Below, piece after piece: positions 55,483-64,000 of a stretch of DNA of 64,000 bases. This DNA comes from Triatoma infestans (lineage: Eukaryota; Arthropoda; Insecta; Hemiptera; Reduviidae), in NCBI GenBank assembly GCA_011037195.1, contig JAAEAF010003088.1, positions 62,001 through 126,000 of the forward strand. Direction: 5' to 3'. A model generated the notes under the pieces. That model had not been told where the DNA came from. It saw only the letters and a program-made list of their open reading frames with translations, and made no database searches. Numbering within the stretch: the first letter of the stretch is position 1; every line of letters starts with the position of its first letter. The position numbers and the translations under genes were made by a program.

Positions 55483-55652
55483 AATAACCAAGTTTCTGCG
55501 CTTTTTGCGACTTGTCACTTTTGAGATATTTTGTTCATACCCTCCCCCACCCCTAACAGACTATTCGCTAAAAACACTTTTTTAATTGTACACAGAGACC
55601 TCAAAACATGCATTTCGGGTGAAACTTCTCATACGAGGAGTAAGAGAAAGTA
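55483..55652 (+). repeat. Older family H copy, right part
   Basis: AACCAAGTTTCTGCGC, CTTTTGAGATATTTTGTTCAT, GACTATTCGCTAAAAACAC, GACCTCAAAACATGC and a 3' end CGAGGAGTAAGAGAAAGTA. Continues 54190-54474. Confidence 0.7.
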
Positions 55653-55659
55653 AACATTC

Positions 55660-55885
55660 AGGTTGTGCGTACTTTTTAAGGTAGACTTTATGTCTAACCC
55701 GGTTTCACGGTGTCGTGGACCGGAGACGGATGATAGCAATCATACTACTTTATATTGTTCATATTATCACACCAAAATAAATCCCAAAGTCACGAACGGT
55801 ACACAAACCTAGTATCGCACAGCAAACCTAATCGAGACAGACAGTCCGTGCCACTAACCCATTCAGCTATCCAGACACCTTCAGT
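55660..55885 (-). mobile_element. SINE-B copy (tRNA-derived)
   Basis: Minus strand: GGTGTCTGGATAGCTGAATGG with GTTAGTGGCACGG (A-box region 55871-55852), then GACAGTC, TTTGTGTACCG, AAGTAGTATGATTGCTATC and CCGGTCCACGACACCGTG, GACATAAAGTC. Same layout as 2870-3320 and 3370-3575. B-box weak. Confidence 0.55.
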
Positions 55886-57229
55886 AAATATGTCCAGATT
55901 TGTTATGGAAGTGGTATTCTTCATTTCAAAGCGGCACTAGAATGGTGGTGCCAAATTTGGAAATCACCGACATAAATTTATTGGAGCCAAACAATAAATT
56001 GGATCCCCAAACTGTTCGCCCCAAAACAGAAAAGTGTCCAAAAAATAAATTACAATTAAATATTTCTAGAGTGAGGTAGAAAAATATCAACACTTATTTC
56101 TGATGTATTTTAAGTTCAACAATTAAAGCTGCATTACTTTTATTTTGTCGACAATGTTGCAAAGAAATCAGTGAAAAGATGCTGTGGAAAAGTCAGCTAT
56201 CAAAAAGAAAATATCAGTCATTAAACAATCAATATCAAGCAATTGATTCCGGCTGCAGGCCATCCTAAATACTTTATTTTAATTATAATAAATTTTAAAA
56301 AAATCATTTTTATTATAAATATAAATCCGACCACCTACCAACATGTTTCATTTAGGATAACTGTAACCTTATAAATTTTGACAGGATAAAATATTAATTC
56401 CACATAAATAAATAAATAAAACATAAAGTACAATTCTTCAACCTTGACCTCTTAGAAAAATAAATAATTTTTTTTTTTTAATTATTATTAATTGAAATTT
56501 CAATTTCAACACAAATAAAAATCGTGTTTCTAATACGTGATCTTTCTTTTTTTGCTTTCTCCAGTTTAAATTAAATTCATAACTCACCAATTTGTGTTTA
56601 ATTTGTTGTGTGGAATGGAGAATTGGTTCTGAAGCTGTTAAAACAAAAAATAAATAAATAAATAACTCGTGTTCTTTCAAAAATTATATTTGAATTAATC
56701 AAACATATAATTAGTTATTTGTGGACAGGTATTATACGTAGATTTTGTTTGTAAGATTATCCACATTGGAATTTGTATTTACAGCTAAATGTATTAAATT
56801 TATTTAATTTCTTATTCCTGTAGAATTAATATATGTTTTTTTCTTTTTACTAATTTAAAATTAATACTACTAAGATGCCCAAAATATCATATTTTATTAA
56901 TTGAAATGTAATTTTGGAGACCATTCAAGGTTTATTTATTGGTGTTGTTATTTCTCTTGCCAACTTCATTGAATATAATTTATTGAACTCTCAGTGCTTG
57001 AGACCTTAAATATTATTTATTATATCGTATTTTTTTGTTTTTTCAATCTGACCCTATTTTGAAACACGCTTTATATAGTCGAAGTGCATTTTAATTAATA
57101 ATTAGGATTTTTACTATGGAACCGGATCCTTCTAAAACATTAGGATTCGTGTCGATTTTTTTTCGACTAAAATCACCTAGTAATTAATCGTAATTTTTCT
57201 TTTTCCGGTTTTTTCTACCAAGGGACTTA
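55886..57229. other. No genes recognised
   Basis: AT-rich; an 80-codon Lys/Phe/Leu-rich minus frame (56680-56438) without motifs. Nothing identified. Confidence 0.4.
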
Positions 57230-57374
57230 ACAATAAGGTTTTTTGGTTAAAATCGGTAAACCCGAAATATTACTTTAGTGAATGGAATTTTTTACTTTCT
57301 TGCAATTTTCTCGAAAATGGCTCCGAACAATTTTTTTTTAAATTTCATATACCACCAATTTACATATATGAAAA
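57230..57374 (-). repeat. Older family H copy, left part
   Basis: GTAAACCCGAAATATTAC, GCAATTTTCTCGAAAATGGC, TCCGAACAAT, CATATACCACCAATTTACAT. Resumes after the inserted copy at 58496. Confidence 0.6.
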
Positions 57375-57743
57375 TCTGGTGTGCAAAAATCATACGACTT
57401 TCTCTAACTGCAGTATACAAAAATTGTAATAGACAAATTTTACAGTTAGTATACCAAGTTTAATGAAATTCATCGGTGTATAAAAAAAATGGAGAAAAAT
57501 CACGAAAACTAAAAAAGAACTGATCAGTAAAAACACACTTCCTGTTTACTAATTTTCTTGAAACTCGGAATTTTGGCAATTTATTTATTTCTAATTAATT
57601 TTTGTTTAGGTGGCAGTATTTTATAATCATCTAAGATATCACTTTAGTGGAAAACATAACCCCTACCTCTCTTCCAAAAGTGCCCTTAAATGGATTTTCC
57701 CAGAGAAATATTTCAAATAAAAAAATTGTAGCTCTTTATATAT

Positions 57744-58139
57744 TGTAACGCAGCCGCTGGTGCCATCTAGGAGAGAAAGCAGGTACCTCAAGTTCTCCTA
57801 GTGGCCGCTAGGAAGCGCTGGTGGCGCGCTGTAGCTCTTTCTAGAACAATCTATAATCTTCTAGACCTTCCTCCAGCGGTATAAATAGTGGGACAACAGA
57901 GAGTTTAGAGAGTTTACTTGTTACAAACGAAGTGTACGTTTGTGAAAAGTGAATAAAAAGTGAACAAAGTGAACTTTTGTGGTTTAAACTGTGAATTAAT
58001 TTTTATTAAGTGTTGTATTTGTAATTTATTGTGTAAAACAATAAATTGGTGTTTTTCTTATTGAAGTATAGACTGTTTTATCTAAACGAACCCACTTAGA
58101 ACTAGTTGCAGAAGCTAGTTTAGAGGGAAAAACGTTACA
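57744..58139 (+). mobile_element. Solo LTR (family LTR-3)
   Basis: 396 bp with perfect 7-bp inverted ends TGTAACG ... CGTTACA and a 4-bp TSD ATAT (57740-57743 and 58140-58143). TATA box TATAAATA at 57880-57887 within GCGGTATAAATA, AATAAA at 58040-58045. It interrupts a family H monomer between GCTCTTTATAT and GTAGTTAATATG. No internal sequence, so recombination left a solo LTR. The 4-bp TSD into alternating TA fits gypsy-type integration. Confidence 0.92.
57838..57870 (+). promoter_or_regulatory. Heat-shock-element-like sites in LTR-3
   Basis: TTCTAGAA at 57839-57846 and TTCTAGACC at 57859-57867 lie 14-40 bp upstream of the TATA box. TTCnnGAA is the core of a heat-shock element. Only suggestive: two short units, the second with one mismatch. 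Confidence 0.35.
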
Positions 58140-58495
58140 ATATGTAGTTAATATGTATAGTTTAAAGAAACACGTTGGAGCCATTTTCGAGAAAATCACA
58201 AAAAACTGAAAAAAAAAATTTAGTAAAGTAGCATTTCCGGTTGAACGAATTCGTATGAAAATCATATTTACAGACCTGCTTGTGACCACTTTAACGAAAT
58301 ATTAAGTTTGAAAATTCTGCGATTTTTCGTTTTTGAGATATGCTGCCCCCCCCCCCCCACACACACACAGATCAAAGGCTAAAAACCATTTTTCTGGACT
58401 CAGGGGACCTCAAAACAGATATAAACGTTGATTCAACCCAATTTCAATATTTGACCCAATTACAATATTTCTTTTTCCTAGGAGTAAGAAAAAGT

Positions 58496-58660
58496 AAAAA
58501 TGCGTTTATTTCATTATTGAAATGGGAGGTTTTGGGAAAGGGTGATGTTAGGTTTTGCTTTAAGGTGCCATTTTTTCATTTTATATATTAATGTTTATGC
58601 TGTAAAGTTTCAAAATAAATAAGCTATATATGTATTTTCTAAGTACATATATAGAGAGAC
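58496..58660 (-). repeat. Older family H copy, middle part
   Basis: TGGGAGGTTTTGGGAAAGGG, GATGTTAGGTTTTGC and AAGGTGCCATTTTTTC continue the monomer of 57230-57374. Further right (58680-58800) TTTTTCCGAGTAAGTAG and a GGTCACGCTTCCCTGAAG segment may also be family H. Confidence 0.5.
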
Positions 58661-58939
58661 CTGTTGTGTTTCCTTTGTTTATCACGTTTTTCCGAGTAAG
58701 TAGATTTTCAGGGGTTTTCTGGAGAGCTGGAAGGTCACGCTTCCCTGAAGTGTTGTTTTTAATCCTACTATATGATCCTAAAATCATACCTGGTCTGATC
58801 GTTCCTTCTGGGTTCGTTCTGGCTCCTTCCAGATCTTCTACCGTACCAATTGAAATGTCGTTGGTGATAGTGTATTTGTGGTAGTGGTATCCCTCACTCT
58901 CCGTCGCGCTACTCTCCCGCCCATCCTCCTTCATGGGAC
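58661..58939. other. Unrecognised segment, GC-richer
   Basis: The minus strand is open from 58934 to 58581 (117 codons) without a known domain; part of it overlaps family H-like DNA, so it is not called as a gene. Confidence 0.25.
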
Positions 58940-59602
58940 CATAATACCGACAGCCGACAAAGTCCGGCTTATTTAGGACTTTATCTAGAAAAAAGACTCA
59001 CTTGGAATCCGCATACACGATTAAAAAAACATTTAACTAAAAAGACGTTACAAACTTCTCTCGAGACTACTTGACCGACGCTCTAAACTTTCCTTTGAAA
59101 ACAAAAGACTTATCTACAACACTATTATAAAGCCCATCTGGACATATGGATGCGAGATCTGGGGTTCGACCAAGCATTCACAACTCCTATCGCATTCAAG
59201 CTTTTCGCAATCCAAAACTCTCAGAAAAATTACGAATGCTCCGTTCTATGTTTCCAACCTCACCCTTCACACTGTCCTCAAAATCCCTTTTGTCCATCAG
59301 TTAATAAAAGCACGTTATAAAAAAAAATCCATGACGTCACGTCCAATGATGCTAACCCTTTAGCCCAAAAACTATCTTCTCTTTCTATCCCACACAACCA
59401 TTCCAGGAAGAATGAAACGCCACTGGCCCCGCGTCCACCTAACTTCATGTTAGCATTTTCTAGTAATAATTAGGGAGTACCTCCACTGGAAGGCATCTCC
59501 CAACAAGTCTTTCACGCCCTTTTTATGTCACTACCATCATATTCACTTATTATACTGACTGTATAGTGTGAATTTCTTAATAAAATACAAAAAAAAAAAA
59601 AA
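58940..59602 (+). mobile_element. Jockey-type LINE 3' end
   Basis: Plus-strand frames: IPTADKV, then (after a 1-base shift) AYLGLYLEKRLTWNPHTRLKK, KPIWTYGCEIWGSTKHSQL, QSKTLRKITNAPFYVSNLTL-HTVLKIPFVHQLIKARYKK, then after a poly-A shift a tail ending SSNN and stop near 59472. These are the post-RT blocks of jockey-clade LINEs. AATAAA at 59579 and poly-A to 59602 give a proper 3' end. 5'-truncated; TSD not found. Confidence 0.88.
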
Positions 59603-59639
59603 GCTTCTTCCACCTATGTATAAAAGTAATAATGAAGCC

Positions 59640-59748
59640 AGCAAAATTTGTCTGTCTAGTTTGCAGGAAATTTGTCTGTAATAACTCTGCAGGTATATTA
59701 AAGTAGAGTAAGAGAAAGTTGTGTGAGTGTTTCACACTAGATTTTTTC
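59640..59748 (-). repeat. Family H 5' terminus
   Basis: AAATTTGTCTGTAATAAC, AGAGTAAGAGAAAGTTGTGTG, GTGTTTCACACTAGATTTTT. Possibly the far end of the older copy at 57230 and 58496, separated by the jockey insertion. Confidence 0.7.
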
Positions 59749-60426
59749 AAATATATGTTACAAGACTTTTGAGGATGTTCGCCTTAAACTACGATAAGAT
59801 TTCTTGAAGTAATTTTTCAACAACAAATTGTGCGAAGTTTCCAAAAGTTAAGCCTAAAAAAAAAATTAAAAATGTGTTCGAAATTCTAATTTAAACAAAA
59901 ATTATGTTGCAGAATATAAAGTTGGTGAATGTTTTCATCTTTTTTTTTTAACCATTAAGCAATATTTTTTTGATATTCATATTTTAATTTCTGATAACCT
60001 ACACAAAACACACAACTAGTTATGTAAATCTCGTATTTCTCCTGTTGATGTCACGTTTAGTAACTCTGTCATTGACTGAAAACACCAGTTATGATCATTT
60101 ATTTGAGAAATTATTTCGGTTTCGGAAAAAGTGCTTTGAAATTTGTCATTGCTTTGAAACCTGTAGATTTCCTATTTATGTTATTTGAAAATTTAGAGTG
60201 ACATTAAGAGTTTTATTTGTTCAAATCATCATTGATTTGTATAAATTTTTTTATAACCGGTAATTTCTTTATGCATTTTACAAATTAGCTAAAGGTAAAA
60301 GAAATCATGTCAAATATATGCCAGAACTTTTCCTCATAGAATTCTACTTTCTATTATAATTGCTGTTAATTAAAAGAATTTATCTCATACACTTTCCAAT
60401 ATCTAATAATTCTGTACATGTTTTTT
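59749..60426. other. No genes recognised
   Basis: AT-rich; nothing identified. Confidence 0.35.
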
Positions 60427-60575
60427 TCTTTCTCTTACAGCTATAAGAATAGTTATTGCGATCTTGTTCAAATTTTCGAAATTGTATTTTTCCTGGAAAT
60501 ACATGGTTTGAGGTCCTCTGAGGCAGAAAAATTGGTTTTTAGAATCTCTGTTGTTTTTTTTTTTGCCTTTTGATA
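60427..60575 (-). repeat. Family H hairpin-side fragment
   Basis: CTTTCTCTTACAGCTATAAG, ATTGCGATCTTGTTC, TTTTTCCTGGAAATACATGG, TTTGAGGTCCTCTGAGGC and TTGGTTTTTAGAATC. The rest is missing. Confidence 0.65.
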
Positions 60576-60659
60576 AGAGGAAGTTTATTAATGTAATGTT
60601 ACAGGTTCCATAAAAATACTTTGTGTATTATAAAAAAAATAAAGTAAATGATACAATTT

Positions 60660-60728
<69 letters not shown>

Positions 60729-60741
60729 ATTATTATTGTTA

Positions 60742-60778
<37 letters not shown>

Positions 60779-60977
60779 TAAGGCGCTTCAACGTCCATGG
60801 TCATTAGCGCTCCAAGCCCGCTCAGTGCACTGCCCGCCTCCGGACAGTGTTCTCTCGCTACAGACAACACTGTGCATCACCGAACAGTGAGCTGTAGAGG
60901 CTCCTAGGAAGAAAAAAAATCTAAGAATAGCACTAGACTCGAACCCGGGAGTCCGCTTAGCTAATCCCTCCCCTAAA
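60660..60977 (-). mobile_element. SINE-A with a (TAA)n tail
   Basis: Minus strand: GGGAGGGATTAGCTAAGCGG, B-box GGGTTCGAGTC (60949-60939), CTTCCTAGGAGCC, body, GCGCCTTAAAT, and then about 115 bp of TAA/TTA repeats (60660-60777) instead of poly-A. GATACAATTT flanks both sides (60650-60659 and 60978-60987). The tail change points to replacement or slippage, or to a different LINE partner such as family L, which also has ATT repeats. Confidence 0.85.
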
Positions 60978-61101
60978 GATACAATTTAATGGATCAATTA
61001 TTATTTATTATATTTATTGCTGTTAATAAAAACTAAAGTGGATTTACAATTAGCAATTTAAATTATTATATTTACAATTATTTTAAGGCCAAGCTATTAT
61101 C

Positions 61102-61823
61102 ACTTTCTCTTAATGCTACTGGTAAAAGGAAGTATTCCGATCGTGTCGAATTCTCGATATTGAGTTTTCACCGGATATAATACGTTTCGAGGTCCACTGT
61201 GTCAGAAAAAGTGGTTTTTAGAAATGTGTATGCCACCATAAACCCAAAAAAAAAAAAAAAAAAAAAAAAAAAACGGAAAATCGCAAAAGTCAACTCCCAT
61301 TGTGGATGAGACAATAAAAGGTTTTGGTCAACAAATTCGGTCGACCGAATAGAAGTACCACTTTTCTGAATACATTTTTTTTTTTTTTTTTTGCTAATTT
61401 TCTTAAAAAATGGCAGTGATTTAAACTTTAAACTTGATATATCAAAGTAATCATTAAAGAGCTACAACTTTTATTTATAATATTTTTTCCTGCAAAATTC
61501 CTTTAAGGGGGAAGGTTCTGAGGGATGAATGACGTTAGGTATTCCTCTAAAGTGCCATTTCAATATATATATATATATATATATAATAAGATTCTATCAT
61601 CCATATAATATTAATAAGAATTTAATGTTTGGCCAAATTTCCGAGTTGGAAGAAAATCGGCTTACCGGAAGTACACATTTTATATTATATTTCGAATGCA
61701 TATATATATATATATAAATTTTGTTATATGTGAAATTTGTAACTCGGTAATAAAATAAATAAATAATAAATTAAAACTATGTAAATTGCGGCAAGAAGAA
61801 GTCGTGTAAGTATTTCAGATCAG
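61102..61823 (-). mobile_element. Family H old full-length copy (one monomer)
   Basis: ACTTTCTCTTAATGCTACTGGTAAAAGG at the left, TTTTCACCGGATATAAT, a poly-A block in place of the microsatellite (61246-61274), one monomer with TTACCGGAAGTAC (61665-61677), extra TA microsatellites, and a decayed terminus GCAAGAAGAAGTCGTG, TATTTCAGATCAG. Confidence 0.75.
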
Positions 61824-61959
61824 TGTTACTTTTTTTTAAAAAATAAAAAAAGAACTTTTTACACTCTCGAGTTCCGAATGTTGTAAAAAAAAAAAAAAAA
61901 AACTTTACTCACGAGTTAAATATTAGATTCTTTCTGCACTCGTATTAAATTGGTTCTTA

Positions 61960-62175
61960 ATTTATATGAATATAAAAAAATATGGAAAAGTACAAATACT
62001 GAGAATGTATTTTAAATTCAAGTCATTTACTCCCACTCTCAATAACCTGTTCCATTTAGTATAATCTCAAATCCGTTGTATCTGAGTTTTGTTTTTATCT
62101 TGTTTTCGCTTGCTGCCGCTAGATGTCGGTCTAATCAGAGTCGAATTATGTTACTTTCACACACTAGTGAGTGAA
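61960..62175 (+). repeat. Interspersed repeat R, copy 2
   Basis: AATTCAAGTCATTTACTCCC, AGTATAATCTCAAATCCG, GCTGCCGCTAGATGTCGGTC and AGAGTCGAATTATGTTACTTTC align with 37010-37225. Also next to family H. Confidence 0.6.
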
Positions 62176-63700
62176 AGGAGTGTGTAATTCACTTGTGTGT
62201 AAAAGTTGAACTTTATTCATTAAATTTTACTAGAAATAATCGTCACATTATTCAACGATTACAGAAAAAAATGCACTTTCTAGGCCAAATGTTAAGGCCT
62301 AAAAGTCAAGGAGGACTTTTCAGAAATATTACTGCATTATTTAAATATTGTAAAATCCTACACCCCAACTATTTATGTCAGTATCCTCGTTTCGCTGATG
62401 GTAGGTTTCGTGTATTTGGGAGGGCATAACTCTTGTGAGAAAGCCTGCAAGGTGTGGAGCTAAAGAATATTTTAGGATAAGCTAGAGTGAACGGCAAACT
62501 ACCGGGGGAGATTAATTAGGGGAATGAATTGGGAGGATAAAAGCCACAGGGACTTTGGTTCCATGCCGATAGGCAACCAAGAAGAGAAGAAGAATACACT
62601 TAATAAAACAAAAGTGGGGCTGCTCACCTGAGTTGAGTTGCTAAGCATACAGATTGATAATCAGTCTCGACGACATTCCTTAAGCGGTAGAAAAGTTGTT
62701 GATAGTTATTAACCAACCTGAGTAGCCAAATTGCAGAGCAAAGTCCATATAAAATTCATATAACAAACACGCAACCTATGGATAAGGCATGGTCGATTTG
62801 GTAGTTAGTTTGCTCTGTGTTTAACTCTCCCTTAAGAGGTCAGCCATATATGTATGTGGTGATTAATTATTCCTAGAGAATCGATAATGATTGATTCTGC
62901 TAGGAAAGTCAGATGTCTCGGTTCAGTGCCCATACCTTCGAGGAAGTCCCACCTTGAAAGTTAATAATTCCCAGAATCAGAAAGATTTGGAAGCATGGCG
63001 AGGAAGTATTGGCCCCTTGAAAGTCAGATTCCTTTTAAGAGAAGGAGGAAACGAATTAAATTCGTTTGAGTGAATAATAAATCATGGCTAGAGAGATTCC
63101 TGCTTCCTCCAACATACTGAGACCAAAGGAAAGTTTAGCATAAAACTTTTTATTTTTTGATCATATACCTAGCTCAAGAACAAAAGCAAAAATCGTTAAA
63201 ACTTTATTCTTTTCTTTTTAGAAAAACCGCGGAAAATAGAACAACGAAGAATTCTTGAGTAATTTATTGTGACGAAACTTTTCTGAATTCAGAATACCGG
63301 TTTTTCTATTTTTAAACTCAATTCTCGCTAAAAGTGGAAAGAATGTAATAATACTTCTTCGTTCAAAAAAGTTAGAGGAGACTAAATCAAACAAGCATAT
63401 AAAGACTCGAGCAATAATAATAAGGAACCAGAAAACTTGCTTCACTATTTATCTATTTGACCCACTAAAGTTCTTTATCGATTAAAGAGATTATTGATTA
63501 AAAGTTATGTTAAGTGTAACCATGACCGTCAACTTTTATCCATTATAAATATATACATAAAATATTATTGTGTGAGTGAGCTTATTATATTGGAATGTCC
63601 GTGTATTATACGTTGAAAATAGTGGGGATGGAATATTCTACAATGGATATAGACAAACCGCGCCCCTGATTTCATCAATCACACCTCCTTATACTTACCA
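62176..63700. other. No genes recognised
   Basis: A 78-codon plus frame at 62193-62426 and short frames at 62891-63070 and 63445-63218 show no domain. 62380-62600 looks less AT-rich and may be old element DNA. Confidence 0.3.
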
Positions 63701-63706
63701 TTATAA

Positions 63707-63732
63707 AAACACACACACACACACACACACAT
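63707..63732. repeat. (AC)n microsatellite
   Basis: AC dinucleotide run followed by more AC-rich sequence to 63764. Confidence 0.9.
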
Positions 63733-63965
63733 GCGTGTATATACACACTTACCACACACACACATAAATACGACAAACATAGAACAGATCTGGCGCGTTC
63801 AATAAACTCCTACACATGCATTACTATACCCACTCCGTTCAAATAGACACCATCGTAAATCTAAAATACGTTACAGTTCATTGATACTTTCATATATGGA
63901 TTGTTATGTAATCGTTTTACATACACTTTTTGAAATAAAGTAACCTAAACTATTAAAAATGTTTC

Positions 63966-64000
63966 TAGTCTCTTACTCTTAGTAAAAGAAAGTATTGTGA
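63966..64000 (-). repeat. Family H copy running off the window
   Basis: CTTACTCTTAGTAAAAGAAAGTATTGTGA is the hairpin end of a minus-strand copy; the rest lies beyond the window. Confidence 0.8.

Larger units (their letters stand above)
57375..58495 (+). mobile_element. Family H copy (one monomer), split by a solo LTR
   Basis: TCTGGTGTGCAAAAATCATAC, ACTTTCTCTAACTGC, one monomer, [LTR 57744-58139], GTTGGAGCCATTTTCGAG, CATTTCCGGTTGAACG, GAGATATGCTG, a C run and CACACACA (58346-58370), ACCTCAAAACAGATAT, and the hairpin TTTCTTTTTCCTAGGAGTAAG. Inserted in an older minus-strand copy, so three levels of nesting are readable here. Confidence 0.88.

Noticed and set aside
55293..55484. Thr-His repeat frames.
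   Set aside because: Translation of the (CA)n microsatellite of family H.
58581..58934. A 117-codon minus-strand frame.
   Set aside because: No recognisable domain; overlaps DNA that looks like family H monomer and ends where a jockey copy begins.
60648..60890. Leucine-rich open frame.
   Set aside because: Translation of a (TTA)n tail and SINE sequence.

Overview
This is AT-rich (by eye about 30% G+C), gene-poor, repeat-saturated animal nuclear DNA. No host protein-coding gene, rRNA or free-standing tRNA gene could be recognised. The mix of jockey-type and other non-LTR retrotransposons, a Penelope-like element (PLE), Tc1/mariner relics, tRNA-derived SINEs and solo LTRs with TATA plus TCAGT-type initiators suggests an invertebrate, most likely an arthropod. 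The species cannot be named from the sequence alone.

The dominant feature is one interspersed family, called family H here: about 10 near-complete copies and about 20 fragments. A complete copy is about 0.73-1.0 kb. It starts TCTGGTGTGAAACAC, followed by ACTTTCTCTTACTCC, then one or two ~300-bp internal monomers, then a (CA)n microsatellite. It ends in a hairpin whose last bases, GGAGTAAGAGAAAGT, are the inverse of the near-5' motif. Copies lack clear target-site duplications (TSDs) and sit beside A/T runs. This layout matches non-autonomous Helentron-type rolling-circle elements (HINE/DINE-1-like); that assignment is inference. Strand is given with the TCTGGTG end as 5'. Copies are often nested in older copies and carry perfect ETS-type ACCGGAAGT sites.

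Layout: 1-5.9 kb, AT-rich with decayed SINEs. 6.4-13 kb, family H copies, a jockey fragment, and a SINE nested in a SINE with an 11-bp TSD. 15.7-17.3 kb, a Tc1-like transposase pseudogene split by a LINE. 19.0-20.6 kb, a PLE GIY-YIG endonuclease frame joined to family H. 20.6-25.7 kb, a tRNA-Glu-like SINE, the best-preserved LINE (RT motifs intact, 13-bp TSD) nested in an older LINE RNase H relic, and a jockey fragment with a 14-bp TSD. 26.4-29.3 kb, an inverted pair of family H copies, one holding a solo LTR. 30.8-31.5 and 40.9-41.7 kb, two solo LTRs of one family in opposite orientation. 32-38 kb, more SINEs, a mariner relic and a 552-bp SINE with a 14-bp TSD. 39.7-44 kb, three family H copies. 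45-51.4 kb, LINE, SINE, mariner and jockey fragments. 52.3-59.7 kb, heavy family H nesting with a solo LTR and a jockey 3' end. 60.4-64 kb, more family H, a SINE with a (TTA)n tail, and simple repeats.

Nothing here works as an operon or pathway. The functional content is mobile-element machinery, nearly all broken. The least damaged proteins are the LINE RT at 22.9-24.3 kb and the GIY-YIG domain at 19.6-20.0 kb.
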